Shown here: one piece after another, positions 8,806 through 17,651 of the stretch
How the letters are laid out: every line of letters begins with the position of its first letter
Numbering within the stretch: position 1 is the stretch's first letter
Assembly (NCBI RefSeq): GCF_036245865.1
Contig: NZ_BTTW01000002.1
Coordinates: 558,001-622,000 of the forward strand
DNA: 64,000 nucleotides
Direction: 5' to 3'
DNA from: Corallococcus caeni
GTDB taxonomy: Bacteria; Myxococcota; Myxococcia; Myxococcales; Myxococcaceae
Translations under genes and position numbers: made by a program
Notes under the pieces: model-generated
The model's database searches: none
Seen by the model: the letters and a program-made list of their open reading frames with translations, nothing else
What the model was told of the DNA's origin: nothing

Positions 8806-9189
8806 ATGGCGACGCTCGAGATCACGAAGGACAACTTCAAGGAGACGGTGGGCAAGGGCGGCATCGTCATCCTGGACTGGTGGGCGACCTGGTGCGGGCC
8901 CTGCAAGGCGTTCGAGCCCGTGTACAAGACCTCATCGGAGACCCATCAGGACATCGTCTTCGGGAAGATCGACGTCGACGCGCAGCCGGAGCTGGCGGGG
9001 GCCTTCGAGGTCCGCGCCATGCCCACGCTGATGGTGTTCCGTGACGGCATCCTCCTGTTCGACCAGCCGGGCGCGCTGCCCAAGGCGGCGCTGGAGGACC
9101 TCATCCGGCAGGTCCGCGCGCTGAACATGGACGACGTGCGGCGCGAGGTCGAAGCGCAGCGCGCCTCCAAGGAAGCGCCCAAGGCCTGA
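8806..9189 (+). CDS. trxA: Thioredoxin
   Basis: A 127-residue thioredoxin with the canonical redox site WCGPC (Cys30 and Cys33), the cis-proline loop RAMPTLMVF, and buried Asp24 in ILDWW. It lacks a signal peptide, so it is a cytoplasmic dithiol reductant. It extends about 20 residues past the usual fold in a charged helix (RREVEAQRASKEAPKA). The start ATG follows TAGGAGGTCATC. It forms a two-gene operon with the FKBP. The gene symbol reflects the family; several thioredoxins are usual in this group, so it need not be the main one. Confidence 0.93.
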   Translation: MATLEITKDNFKETVGKGGIVILDWWATWCGPCKAFEPVYKTSSETHQDIVFGKIDVDAQPELAGAFEVRAMPTLMVFRDGILLFDQPGALPKAALEDLIRQVRALNMDDVRREVEAQRASKEAPKA

Positions 9190-9199
9190 CGTCCCGCCG

Positions 9200-9227
9200 G
9201 GGCCTTCCTTCCACAAGGGGAAGGCCC
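9200..9227. terminator. Hairpin between convergent trx and Uma2 genes
   Basis: GGGCCTTCC (9200-9208) pairs perfectly with GGAAGGCCC (9219-9227) around a 10-base loop. No T tract follows on either strand. It may act as a bidirectional terminator because the genes converge. Confidence 0.45.
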
Positions 9228-9252
9228 TACGGCGCGGCGACGGGCAGGGGGC

Positions 9253-9789
9253 TCAGTCCTGGGTCCAGAACGGCGACAGCTGGAGGTCCACGCGCTCGAA
9301 GGGTTCGACGCGCACCTGCTCCTCGCCGACGAAGCTCTTCATCAACACCCAGCGCTCGCCTTCCTGGCGGAACACCTCCACCACGCGGTGCACGGGGTTG
9401 ATGACCCAGGCGTTGCGGATGCCCGCGCGGGCGTAGCGCGGCAGCTTGGCGGCCAGGTCCAGCTTCGCGGTGGCGGGGGTCAGCACCTCGCAGATCCAAT
9501 CCGGCACGCGGTCGATGAACGCGCCGTCGGGCAGCGTCGGCGGCCGTCCCCCCACCCAGCCCGCCATGTCCGGCACGAGCACGTCCTGGCCCAGCAGCAG
9601 CCGGGGCTCGGCGGTCCACCACCAGCCCTCCGGCGCGCGGCCCAGCAGCGGCGTCAGGCCCTGCTTGCGCGCGATGGGCGGCGACGAGACGTAGAGGACG
9701 CCATCGAGCGCCTCGCCCACCAGGTAGTGGGGCAATGTCTGCACTTCCTCGTAAGGGGCGAGCATCCTGCGGGTCGCTGCGTTGCGCAT
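9253..9789 (-). CDS. Uma2-family (DUF820) putative endonuclease
   Basis: A 178-residue Uma2/DUF820 protein, a PD-(D/E)XK-fold family that is highly expanded in cyanobacteria and myxobacteria. Visible family parts are LPHYLVGEALDGVLYVSSPP near the N-terminus, VLVPDMAGWVGG, PDWICEVLTPATAKLD (candidate metal-binding Asp and Glu), and KLPRYARAGIRNAWVINP, where the Lys and the aromatic-rich strand fit the core. Nuclease activity has rarely been shown, and the cellular role is unknown. It stands alone, convergent with trx. The start ATG at 9789 opens MRNAATRRML. Confidence 0.85.
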   Translation of the reverse strand: MRNAATRRMLAPYEEVQTLPHYLVGEALDGVLYVSSPPIARKQGLTPLLGRAPEGWWWTAEPRLLLGQDVLVPDMAGWVGGRPPTLPDGAFIDRVPDWICEVLTPATAKLDLAAKLPRYARAGIRNAWVINPVHRVVEVFRQEGERWVLMKSFVGEEQVRVEPFERVDLQLSPFWTQD

Positions 9790-10138
9790 GCGGTGGGCCT
9801 CCGAGTCCGAGAGAGACCGTCACCGTAGCGGGCAGCTTCCACCGCGGCATTGGACCGCCAGGGCGGCCCACCTTGTCCTGGTGGACGCACGCCCTTCCCG
9901 CGGGTCGTGTGGGGCTTGCGATTCACGCTCCAGCACGAACTGGATGGAGCGGAAGCGCGCCTGCGGCAGCGGTCATCCGGTTTCAGATGCAATGAACTTG
10001 CATTGACTGGAGGGCGTCCGGGGAGTGTCGTGCAGGGGGAGGTCGTCACCTCGATTCCACGCAGGAGGTCTTCTCCTGGGGCTCCGGCGTGTCGAAGATG
10101 GGGCGCTTTTTGTCCCGCAGGCCCCGAGGTGCCGTGAA
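9790..10138. other. Intergenic region between divergent Uma2 and nuclease genes
   Basis: A 349-bp stretch with no convincing gene; short frames here have no ribosome site or family resemblance. It must hold two divergent promoters. One small inverted repeat is visible, CAATG (9990-9994) with CATTG (10001-10005), about 135 bp upstream of the nuclease start. I cannot assign it to a regulator. Confidence 0.5.
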
Positions 10139-11002
10139 ATGAGAGGGTCGTCCTTCTTGTCGCGAGTCCTGGTGTTGACGGTGCTGGTGCTCCCCGCGTT
10201 GGCGCAGGCGGGCTCGTACCTCCGGGTGGTGAGCTGGAACCTCCGCCACGAGGGCTGGGCCGCGGAGCAGTCGTACCTGGATGACGCGAAGCAGCTGTGG
10301 AACCAGTTCGGCGCGAACAGCACGTCCAACAACGGCTGTGACCTGGTGTTCCTCCAGGAGGTGATGGACGCGGCGGCGGCGACGGCCATCGCGCAGAACC
10401 TGACGCAGGTGTCCGGGGTGACGTGGACGGCGGTGGTGACGCCGCTCATCGGCCGGTCGTCCTACAAGGAGTCCTACGCGGTGCTGTACCGGACGGACAC
10501 GGTGTCGCTACTGTCCTCCACGGTGTGGACGGACACGGGGGACCTGTTCGAGCGCGAGCCGCAGGTGGTGAAGGTGCGCCACGTGCCCACGGGCGCGGAC
10601 TACACCTTCCTCAACTGGCACGCGGTGTGGGGCACGGCGACGGACCGCACGCTGGAGGCGCAGGCCATCGACGGGGTGTTCGCGTCCGTGCAGGCCGCGA
10701 GCGGCGCGGACCAGGACGTCATCCTCCTGGGCGACCACAACATGGCCTGCACCCACGCGTCCTGGAGCCAGCTGAAGGCCGTGTCGCCCGCGGTGACGTG
10801 CAAGCTGGACGTGGCCACCACGCTGAACACGTCCGGCGGCTACGCCAACGCCTATGATCACTTCTGGATGCAGGACAGCTACGTGACGGAGTTCTCCAGC
10901 ACGGGTCGGGACTACATCGCGAACACGGTGGACTACGTCACCCGGCTGTCGGACCACGCGCCGGTGTGGCTGTCCCTGTACTCCACCAGCGACACGGACT
11001 GA
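10139..11002 (+). CDS. Secreted endonuclease/exonuclease/phosphatase-family protein
   Basis: A 287-residue DNase-I-fold protein. The ATG at 10139 gives a signal peptide (LVLTVLVLPALAQA), unlike the longer frame from 10025. Family motifs are in order: VVSWNLRHEG (about 31-40), VFLQEVMD with the metal-binding Glu, the YKESYAVLYR strand, LLGDHNMA (Asp and Asn of the catalytic loop), and RLSDHAPVWLS with the catalytic Asp-His pair. It is likely a secreted or periplasmic phosphodiesterase, perhaps a nuclease used in predation or DNA scavenging; the substrate is inferred only from the fold. The next gene starts 7 bp after its stop. Confidence 0.88.
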   Translation: MRGSSFLSRVLVLTVLVLPALAQAGSYLRVVSWNLRHEGWAAEQSYLDDAKQLWNQFGANSTSNNGCDLVFLQEVMDAAAATAIAQNLTQVSGVTWTAVVTPLIGRSSYKESYAVLYRTDTVSLLSSTVWTDTGDLFEREPQVVKVRHVPTGADYTFLNWHAVWGTATDRTLEAQAIDGVFASVQAASGADQDVILLGDHNMACTHASWSQLKAVSPAVTCKLDVATTLNTSGGYANAYDHFWMQDSYVTEFSSTGRDYIANTVDYVTRLSDHAPVWLSLYSTSDTD

Positions 11003-11008
11003 CGACGC

Positions 11009-12721
11009 ATGCGCTTGAAGCGGGTCCTGTGTGGGACGATGGTGGTGCTGCTGCTCGGCGTGGGCGCGTGGATGCTGTTGCGTTCGGAGCCCGTGGCCTT
11101 GCCGCCCCCGCGTCCCGTCGTGCTCACGCGCGTCGAGGACGCCGGTGTGCCGGACGTGGTTCCTCCGCTGGAGACAGTGGAGGCACCGGACGCGGGCCTG
11201 TGGCTGACGGCGACGCTGGAGGGGGCGCATCCCTTCGCGGGCGAGGCGCGCGTGGGCGCGGCGTTCGTCGTCGAGGGGGACGAGGGGTGGTGGGAGGAGG
11301 AGAAGCGGCAGAAGGCGCTCAACATCGTGGGACCCTCGAGCCTGGAGGACCTGGCCAACGTGCGCGAATGGATGAAGGCACCCGTCAGCGCCTCTTCGCG
11401 GGGCGGTGTGGTGGGGCCCGTCGCGGTGCCCCCCGCGCCGCGCTACCAGGTGGTCGCGTTCGAACCGGACGGGACCTTCTGGTGGGCGGACTTCGTGCCG
11501 GGCACGGCACTGCCGACGACGGGCACGCTGGACGCGGGCGTGCTGCGCGCGAACCGGCCCACGGGCGTGAGCATCCGGCTGGACGGTGCGCGGAACACGC
11601 AAGGGACATTCTCCGTGCGCATCGAGCGCGACGTGGATCCCCATGACGCCGAGCGGGCCAGTGCCCTGCAGCCGGTGCTGGCGCTCGTGAACCCGGACCT
11701 GGGATGGGCGCTCGTGAATGGGACGCCGGTGCCGCTGCGCTCGGACGCGGACACACGGCTGGCGCCGCTGCCTCCGGATCGAGCGGTGCGGCTGTGGTTG
11801 CGCGCGCCCTCGGGACGCGAGGGCGGTCCGGTCGAGGTGCCCCTGCGTGAGGGCACCGTGAACCCGGTGACGCTGGACGTGGCGCGGCTGTTCCCTGAAG
11901 GCATGAGCCGCTCGGTCACCCTGCGTGGACGGGTGTTGCTGGGGAACACGCCCCGGCCCGCCGGGCGGATGGTGGGCTGGGTGGGCGGAGAGGAGCCGGT
12001 GGACGCGGACGGACGCTTCACGATTCCCAACGTGCCGGCCTGGCGCGCGACGCGCTTCAACGTCTGGCTGGGGATGGAGGAGGACGGTCGTCCCGAGGCG
12101 CCTTCGATGTGGGACTTCGACTTCACGCCCACGGAAGGGATGCCGGACACGGTGGACGTGGAGTGGCGCGTGCCGGTGTACCGGTGGCTGGTGGTGCGGA
12201 TGGATGGCTTCACGCGGGCGCAGTTGAAGGAGCGCTCGGAGCGGCCCTATCCGGTGTACCTGCTGGAGCGCCGCGACGCGCAGGGCCTGTGGAGCGCGGT
12301 GCCCTCGCAGAAGTTCGTCCCGGAGGAGGACGGCGTCGCGGTGTCCCTGCTGGAGACCGGCACCTACCGTGTCCAGGTCGCGTCAACGCCGTACGCGTCA
12401 AGGCCGAGCAGCGTGGCGCAGGTGGGCGCGGACGACACGACCGTGGACGTGCGGCTGTCGCCCGCGCCGTCCGTCGATTCCTCCTGTGAGGTTCACGTCA
12501 CCCATCAGGGACGCCCCGTGGCGGGAGCCCTGGTGATGGTGGGCGGGCAGTACCGTTCGATGCCTCCCGTGCGCGGGGAGACAGACAGCGCGGGGCGCTG
12601 GCGGATGGGGACCGTGACCTCCGACGCGCTGCCGATGTTCGTGCAGGGCGTAGGGAACGAATGGGAAGGCGACGGCGCGGAGGCCTGCCGCACCTCGGGC
12701 ATCGTCGAGGTACGGCTGTAG
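11009..12721 (+). CDS. Membrane-anchored protein with carboxypeptidase-regulatory-like domains
   Basis: A 570-residue protein with an N-terminal signal anchor (VLCGTMVVLLLGVGAWMLL, about 6-24) and a large extracytoplasmic part. Regions such as VTLRGRVLLGNTPRPAGRMV followed by VDADGRFTIPNVPA, and VHVTHQGRPVAGALVMVGGQ followed by DSAGRWRMG, look like carboxypeptidase-regulatory-like (transthyretin-type) beta-sandwich repeats. No catalytic motif is seen. It starts 7 bp after the secreted nuclease gene and is probably co-transcribed with it. A role in envelope structure or surface binding is possible but not shown. Confidence 0.75.
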   Translation: MRLKRVLCGTMVVLLLGVGAWMLLRSEPVALPPPRPVVLTRVEDAGVPDVVPPLETVEAPDAGLWLTATLEGAHPFAGEARVGAAFVVEGDEGWWEEEKRQKALNIVGPSSLEDLANVREWMKAPVSASSRGGVVGPVAVPPAPRYQVVAFEPDGTFWWADFVPGTALPTTGTLDAGVLRANRPTGVSIRLDGARNTQGTFSVRIERDVDPHDAERASALQPVLALVNPDLGWALVNGTPVPLRSDADTRLAPLPPDRAVRLWLRAPSGREGGPVEVPLREGTVNPVTLDVARLFPEGMSRSVTLRGRVLLGNTPRPAGRMVGWVGGEEPVDADGRFTIPNVPAWRATRFNVWLGMEEDGRPEAPSMWDFDFTPTEGMPDTVDVEWRVPVYRWLVVRMDGFTRAQLKERSERPYPVYLLERRDAQGLWSAVPSQKFVPEEDGVAVSLLETGTYRVQVASTPYASRPSSVAQVGADDTTVDVRLSPAPSVDSSCEVHVTHQGRPVAGALVMVGGQYRSMPPVRGETDSAGRWRMGTVTSDALPMFVQGVGNEWEGDGAEACRTSGIVEVRL

Positions 12722-12727
12722 GCTTCG

Positions 12728-13267
12728 TCAGGCGGCCGAGGCCCTTAGAAGCTCGTCGGGGACGCTGGCCAGCTCGGCGTTCTCCTCGGCCACTTCCTCC
12801 GCGGTGCGGGCCTGGACGGTGAGGGCCTGCACCCACAGCTCCAGGATGTCCATCAGCGCGCTGCGCGTCTCGCCCTGGAGCGGGGACAGCAGCTTCGCCA
12901 TGCGCTCCTGCACCTGCGCGTTGAGCTCGTCCGTCAGTGCATGGCCCGCTTCGGTGAGGCGCACGCGCACGCGCCGCCGGTCATGCCGCACGGAGCGCTC
13001 GCGGCGCACGAGGCCGCCCGCTTCCAGGCGGTCCACCAGCCGGCTCAGGCGCGGCATGGCGAGTCCTCCCAGGCGCATGGCCAGCACGCCCACGGGCAGC
13101 AGGCTCTCCGCGCGCAGCCACCAGAGCGCCTGGAGTTCCATCGGCTCCCAGTGGGGATGGGACAGGGCGGCCAGCGGGCTCGCCAGCGAGCCGCAGCGGG
13201 CCGCGTCCACGAGGAGGTTCCGCCACCGCGCCACCTGCACGCGCACATCCACCGAGAGTTCCGTCAT
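12728..13267 (-). CDS. MarR-family transcriptional regulator
   Basis: A 179-residue winged-helix regulator. The start at 13267 is fixed by GGAGGGG seven bases upstream; the frame extending to 13519 is not supported. The DNA-binding core is visible: ELQALWWL, LAMRLGGLAMPRLSRLVDRL as the helix-turn-helix, then GLVRRERSVRHDRRRVRVRL as the wing, and LTEAGHALTDEL. MarR proteins are dimeric repressors that usually sense small phenolic or oxidative ligands. It has no obvious target beside it. It converges with the membrane-anchored protein, whose stop is 6 bp away. Confidence 0.9.
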   Translation of the reverse strand: MTELSVDVRVQVARWRNLLVDAARCGSLASPLAALSHPHWEPMELQALWWLRAESLLPVGVLAMRLGGLAMPRLSRLVDRLEAGGLVRRERSVRHDRRRVRVRLTEAGHALTDELNAQVQERMAKLLSPLQGETRSALMDILELWVQALTVQARTAEEVAEENAELASVPDELLRASAA

Positions 13268-13386
13268 GCACCCCTCCGTGCCGTGGACTCGCTCCCGCGT
13301 CCGGCTCCGCGGGCATCGCTCCCGGCATCCCGCGGGCTCCAAGGTCCCGCCAAGGACACAACGGGAATACGTGACGGACATATCGC

Positions 13387-13403
13387 TCCGGTTTCTGACC
13401 GGA
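13387..13403. promoter_or_regulatory. Inverted repeat upstream of the marR-type gene
   Basis: TCCGGT (13387-13392) and ACCGGA (13398-13403) form a perfect 6-bp inverted repeat around TTCTG. It lies 120 bp upstream of the MarR start and 28 bp after the EcsC stop. It could be a MarR operator or a weak terminator hairpin for the EcsC transcript. The symmetric shape fits either. Confidence 0.35.
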
Positions 13404-13430
13404 TTTCCGCGGGCCCTGCTGGGAGGGCGT

Positions 13431-14066
13431 CTACTCTCCGCTCGCCGCCTTGCGCTTCGCGGTCCTCGCCTTGGCGTGCGCCTTGTCGAAGCCTTCGTAG
13501 AAGCGCACGGCCTGCTCACCCACCATCTGGATGTGCTGGTTGTTGAGGTACGCGGTGATGGGCGCCGCGACCAGCGGCATCGCGCGGCCCAGCGTCGTCA
13601 TGCCGCCCTTCGCGAGCAGCAGCGCCGCCAGCTTCCCCAGCACCTTCGGGCCGGAGCGGTGCAGCGGCCCCAGCCCGTTGGCGTAGCCGAACAGGTCCAG
13701 CAGCTCCCCCCGCGCGCGCTCCGTCTTGAGGTTCGCCTTGTAGAGCGTGGCCACGTCCGTGAGCAGGACGATCTGCAGGTACGCCATGAACGTCAGGTCC
13801 GCCGGCAGCGAGATGAGCCCGAACACGCCGCTCACGCCGCCCACCATGCTCGCGAGGCTCTTCTTCTCATCCACCAGCCGCTGCGCCAGCTCCTTGGTCG
13901 TCGCGGACGGGTAGCGCTTCTCCAGCGCCGCCACGCGCACGCGCGCCCGGCCAATCTCCCCCTGGATGAGGTCCGACAGCCGCAGCGCCCCCAGCTTCTT
14001 CAGCTCCGCGGGGGTCAGCTTCTTCATGAAGCCCAGCCGCTCCGTCACGCCGTCGTAGAAGGCCAT
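13431..14066 (-). CDS. EcsC-like protein
   Basis: A 211-residue protein related to the EcsC family. The start at 14066 follows AAAGGAGGAGGAC, so the longer frame to 14309 is rejected. It has a charged helical N-terminus, then the hydrophobic stretch MVGGVSGVFGLISLPADLTF and helices LQIVLLTDVATLYKANL and ITAYLNNQHIQMVGEQAV, with a Lys/Arg-rich tail. EcsC proteins are associated with ABC systems in Bacillus, but their biochemistry is unknown. It lies 41 bp downstream of the lipoprotein gene in the same direction and is likely its operon partner. Confidence 0.8.
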   Translation of the reverse strand: MAFYDGVTERLGFMKKLTPAELKKLGALRLSDLIQGEIGRARVRVAALEKRYPSATTKELAQRLVDEKKSLASMVGGVSGVFGLISLPADLTFMAYLQIVLLTDVATLYKANLKTERARGELLDLFGYANGLGPLHRSGPKVLGKLAALLLAKGGMTTLGRAMPLVAAPITAYLNNQHIQMVGEQAVRFYEGFDKAHAKARTAKRKAASGE

Positions 14067-14107
14067 GTCCTCCTCCTTTGGGCCGCGATGCGCGCGGCCG
14101 GTCGTCT

Positions 14108-14548
14108 CTAGTAACCCCGTTCCGCCAGGTACAGGTCCACGAGCGCGCCCTCTTCGTACCAGGCGTGTCGCATCTCCGACTTGAACCACCGCGAGTCCGG
14201 ACGCGCCGAGCGCACCTCCAGCTTCACCCGGTTGGGCCCCGTGTCGATGACCGCCGCGCGCGCCTTGCACGCCGCGCCGGGCTCCTCGCCGAAGCCGCCC
14301 TCCAGGCACACCTCGTCCCCCACCGCCAGGCGCCGGCTGTACTCCTGGGCCAGGTAGAGGGCGTCGTCACAGCTGCCGCGCACGGAGGCCTTCCCCAGCG
14401 CCGCGCAGCGGTCCTGCGCGGGCGCCCGGATGACCGGCACGTTGGAGACGAACGCGTCCTCCTCGTTGGGGTCGCGCTGATACGGGCCCACCTGCTTGCA
14501 CCCCGCCACCGCCACCAGGGCCACCAGGCCCGGCCACGTCCACCTCAT
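14108..14548 (-). CDS. Small lipoprotein, hypothetical
   Basis: A 146-residue lipoprotein. The start at 14548 gives a type II signal (MRWTWPGLVALVAVAGCKQ) with the lipidated Cys at about residue 17. The mature part carries four further cysteines (in DRCAALG, GSCDDALYLAQEY, DEVCLEGG and AACKARA), consistent with two disulfides in the periplasm. The tail has a short beta-rich segment. I recognise no family. It precedes the EcsC-like gene by 41 bp. Confidence 0.78.
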   Translation of the reverse strand: MRWTWPGLVALVAVAGCKQVGPYQRDPNEEDAFVSNVPVIRAPAQDRCAALGKASVRGSCDDALYLAQEYSRRLAVGDEVCLEGGFGEEPGAACKARAAVIDTGPNRVKLEVRSARPDSRWFKSEMRHAWYEEGALVDLYLAERGY

Positions 14549-14666
14549 CGCGTCATCGCCTCCGGGACGCGCGTCGCCGCGCCCCCGCGCCTGCAAGGAA
14601 AGGCGGGAAGCATGGCAGACAGGGCAGGGGGCGGCAAAAGGTGCCGCCAGGGGCCCTACAGCGTCC

Positions 14667-15059
14667 CTACGCGATACGGCGCGCGGGCCCGGGGATTTCC
14701 TCGGTGACGCCAGGGACCGCCCGGTTCTTGCCGTCCACGAAGACGACCGTGGGCTTCCAGTTCGCGACCTCCGCCTCCTCGACCTCCGCGAAGGTGGCCA
14801 GGATGACCAGGTCGCCCGGCTGGTTCAGGTGCGCGGCGGCGCCGTTGATGCAGATGACGCCGCTGCCGGACTCGCCCTCCAGGGCGTACGTCTCCAGACG
14901 GGTGCCGCGCGTGACGTTCCACACCGCGACCTTCTCGAAGGGGAGGATGTCCGCCGCCTTCAGCAGGTCTTTGTCGATGGTCACCGAACCCTCGTAGTCG
15001 AGGTCGGCCTGGGTCACCGTCGCGCGGTGGATCTTGGACTTGAAGAGGATGCGGCGCAT
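14667..15059 (-). CDS. panD: Aspartate 1-decarboxylase (pyruvoyl enzyme)
   Basis: A 130-residue PanD precursor. It decarboxylates L-aspartate to beta-alanine for pantothenate and CoA synthesis. The self-cleavage site Gly24-Ser25 in DYEGSVTID is intact; Ser25 becomes the pyruvoyl group. Lys9, Thr57 and Tyr58 (in RLETY) match the known catalytic residues, and [15 protein letters not shown] is the conserved C-terminal core. It is a few residues longer than the E. coli enzyme. It appears monocistronic and is not near panB or panC. Low-complexity sequence lies upstream. Confidence 0.97.
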   Translation of the reverse strand: MRRILFKSKIHRATVTQADLDYEGSVTIDKDLLKAADILPFEKVAVWNVTRGTRLETYALEGESGSGVICINGAAAHLNQPGDLVILATFAEVEEAEVANWKPTVVFVDGKNRAVPGVTEEIPGPARRIA

Positions 15060-15157
15060 GGGGGGCCCTCGGGAAGCGGCGCAACCGTAACGGCTCCCCT
15101 GCCCGGGGACAACATCCCCGGTGTCCCACGCACCGCCCGCCTCCCTGCATGCCCTGC

Positions 15158-16006
15158 CTACTTCGTGAAATTCACCAGCTGGCTCAGGTTCAGGGGCACG
15201 GACTGCGCGTCCGACGTCAGGTTGCCCGTCAGGCTCACCTGCGCGTTGCCGCCCGAGCGCAGCGCCATGGCCGCGGACGCGGCGCTCGCGAAGTTGATGG
15301 TGAGCGGCAGCGTCACCTGCTTGGTCCCGCTGCCGTCCAGCATGCCCAGGTTGCCCGTGGACAGGTTGCCCACGTTGGCGCCCGCCACCTTGAGCGCCCC
15401 GGTGATGCCCGCCACGGGCAGGGGGAAGGCGTTGCGGTTGGTGATGGCCAGGGGGAACTCCACCGTGGCCCCGCTGATGGTGATGTTCGTGATGCGCGGC
15501 GCCTGGAACTGCACCTGGGGAATCTTGGGGACGGGGAACGTGCCCTCCTTCTCCAGGGGGAACTTCAGCACGCCCAGCGGCGTCTGGATGCCCAGCGAGC
15601 CCTGCGCCTTGAAGGCCGCCACGTCCTTGTTGAGGAACGTGGTCACCACCGGCGCGATGTCCGCGAACTTCACGTTGGCGGGGAAGACAATCTGGCTCTT
15701 GCTGTTGGACTTGAGGTTCAGGCCCTCTCTCGGCTTGCCGGCCACCAGCTGCTTGCCCTCCACGAAGAAGGCGTAGTCCACCGACGCCAGCTTCAGGCCC
15801 AGGCTGTTGGGGTTGTCCAGCTCATAGACCAGGTCCACCGTGGCGTCGGACAGGGATGCGCTCGACAGCCGGGCCGTCTTGAACTTCAGCGTGGGCTTCT
15901 TGAAGGCGCCGTTGAGCAGGCTCTGCAGCGCGGCGCAGCCGGAGAGCGTGGTGAGCGACAGGGCGAAGAGGACCAGGAACGCGCGTTTCTGTTTCTTCAT
16001 GGGCAT
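15158..16006 (-). CDS. LEA type 2 (WHy-domain) lipoprotein
   Basis: A 282-residue lipoprotein. The start at 16006 (or the second ATG at 16000) gives a basic type II signal, [11 protein letters not shown] then [10 protein letters not shown] with the lipidated Cys. Two tandem beta-sandwich units look like LEA type 2/WHy domains: [20 protein letters not shown] and later [20 protein letters not shown], both with the typical (D/N)PN or NRN turn. These domains are tied to desiccation and membrane stress in plants and bacteria; the role here is inferred. It is divergent from the lipoprotein hydrolase gene, 131 bp away. Confidence 0.85.
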   Translation of the reverse strand: MPMKKQKRAFLVLFALSLTTLSGCAALQSLLNGAFKKPTLKFKTARLSSASLSDATVDLVYELDNPNSLGLKLASVDYAFFVEGKQLVAGKPREGLNLKSNSKSQIVFPANVKFADIAPVVTTFLNKDVAAFKAQGSLGIQTPLGVLKFPLEKEGTFPVPKIPQVQFQAPRITNITISGATVEFPLAITNRNAFPLPVAGITGALKVAGANVGNLSTGNLGMLDGSGTKQVTLPLTINFASAASAAMALRSGGNAQVSLTGNLTSDAQSVPLNLSQLVNFTK

Positions 16007-16137
16007 GGGCGTAGCAGAGGACGCCCCGCGTTCGCGCGGATTCAATCGCCGCGCGTGTCGGGGCTGTGACGGGTGCACCTTCGGCACGCCAATGGTATGC
16101 GCCAGGGGGACTCCCCCGTGCTGGAGGTTGGCCCCTC

Positions 16138-17637
16138 GTGACAGGTGGTATCTTGTCTCACCCCCTTGCGCTGGCGGTGCTGGCGGCGCTGTCACTCACG
16201 GGCTGCTCGAAGTCCTCGGGCGCCGAGCCTGACTCCGCCGGGCCCGGTAGCGCGCGGCAGATGGCCCTGAAGCCGTGCCGGCTGGACGGGGTGGCCGCGC
16301 AGACGCTGTGCGGCACGCTGGAGGTCTTCGAGGACCGGGCCGCGGCGAAGGGGCGCAAGATCTCCCTGCGCGTGGTGGTGGTGCCCGCGCTCGCGTCGCA
16401 GCCGAAGGAGGATCCGCTGTTCTTCCTCGCGGGCGGCCCCGGGCAGGCGGCGTCCCGCACGCGCATCCTGCCGGCGCTGGAGCGCATCCGGCGCCAGCGC
16501 GACATCGTGTTCGTGGATCAGCGCGGCACGGGGGACTCGCACCCGCTGGACTGCGAGGCGATGAACCCGTCGCGCACGTCGCTGGCGGAGCGCTTCGAGG
16601 ACCGCGAGGACGCGGACGTGATTCCCCAGTGCCGCAAGGGCTGGGACGCGGACGAGCGGCTCTACACCACGTCCATCGCGATGGACGACCTGGACGACGT
16701 GCGCGCGGCGCTGGGCTACCGGCAGGTGAACCTGTGGGGCATCTCCTACGGGACGCGCGCGGCGCTGGTGTACATGCGCCAGCACCCGGACCGCGTGCGC
16801 ACCGCCATCCTGGATGGCGTGGCCCCCATGGGGCAGTACCTGCCGCTGTACGCCGCGCGCGACGGCCAGCGCGCCCTGGACCTGCTGCTGGAGGCGTGCG
16901 CGAAGGACAGCGTCTGCGCGAAGGCGTACCCGGACCTGCGCGCCCGCACGGAAGGACTGCTCGCGAGGCTGGAGGCCGCGCCCGCGAAGGTGCACCTGGC
17001 GCACCCGCGCACGGGCGTGCCGGAGGACTTCACGCTCACCCGGCGCGTCTTCCTGTCGGAGCTGTTCTCGCTGCTCTACAGCCCGGACGTCGCGTCGCTG
17101 GTGCCGCTGATGCTGGACCGCGCCACGAAGGATGACTGGACGTCCTTCGTCGCGCTGTCCCTGGGGCTCACGGATGAAGTGGCCCGCACCACCAGCCGCG
17201 GCATGTTCATGGCGGTGGTGTGCGCGGAGGACGCGCCCTTCTTCACGGAGGAGGACGCCGAGCGCGAGGCGAAGGGCACTTGGTTCGGCCCGCGCATGGC
17301 GCTGGACGTGAAGCGCGCGTGCTCGAAGTGGCCGCAGGCGAACGTGCCGAAGAGCTTCCGCGAGCCGGTGAAGTCGGACATCCCCACGCTGCTGTTGTCC
17401 GGCGAGCTGGACCCCGTGACGCCGCCGCCCTGGGGCGAGGAGGCGAAGCGGACGCTGACGCACAGCCTGCACGTGGTGGTGCCGGGGCTGGGGCACAACA
17501 CGGTGGGCGCGGACTGCGCGCGCACGCTGATGGCGGAGGTGCTCACGCGCGGCAGCGTGGAGGGCCTGACGCCGGACTGTGGCGCGGGCCTCAAGCGGCC
17601 GCCCTTCTTCACCTCCTTCGCTGGCCCCGTGCCGTAG
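16138..17637 (+). CDS. Lipoprotein alpha/beta hydrolase (proline iminopeptidase/TAP-like)
   Basis: A 499-residue alpha/beta hydrolase. I place the start at GTG 16138, behind CTGGAGG, because it begins a clean lipoprotein signal ending LAALSLTGC; the longer frame from 16066 has no ribosome site. The oxyanion region is FFLAGGPGQAAS followed by FVDQRGTGDS. The nucleophile is in LWGISYGTRAAL, the acid in SGELDPVTPP and the base in GLGHNTVG. The overall layout matches the tripeptidyl/prolyl aminopeptidase-like family, so it is probably an envelope-anchored peptidase or esterase. The ABC transporter genes start 14 bp downstream. Confidence 0.9.
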   Translation: MTGGILSHPLALAVLAALSLTGCSKSSGAEPDSAGPGSARQMALKPCRLDGVAAQTLCGTLEVFEDRAAAKGRKISLRVVVVPALASQPKEDPLFFLAGGPGQAASRTRILPALERIRRQRDIVFVDQRGTGDSHPLDCEAMNPSRTSLAERFEDREDADVIPQCRKGWDADERLYTTSIAMDDLDDVRAALGYRQVNLWGISYGTRAALVYMRQHPDRVRTAILDGVAPMGQYLPLYAARDGQRALDLLLEACAKDSVCAKAYPDLRARTEGLLARLEAAPAKVHLAHPRTGVPEDFTLTRRVFLSELFSLLYSPDVASLVPLMLDRATKDDWTSFVALSLGLTDEVARTTSRGMFMAVVCAEDAPFFTEEDAEREAKGTWFGPRMALDVKRACSKWPQANVPKSFREPVKSDIPTLLLSGELDPVTPPPWGEEAKRTLTHSLHVVVPGLGHNTVGADCARTLMAEVLTRGSVEGLTPDCGAGLKRPPFFTSFAGPVP

Positions 17638-17651
17638 GACTTCACGCGCCC

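Noticed and set aside
9850-10137. Small plus-strand frame before the secreted nuclease
   Set aside because: No ribosome site, no family resemblance, and the composition matches non-coding sequence.
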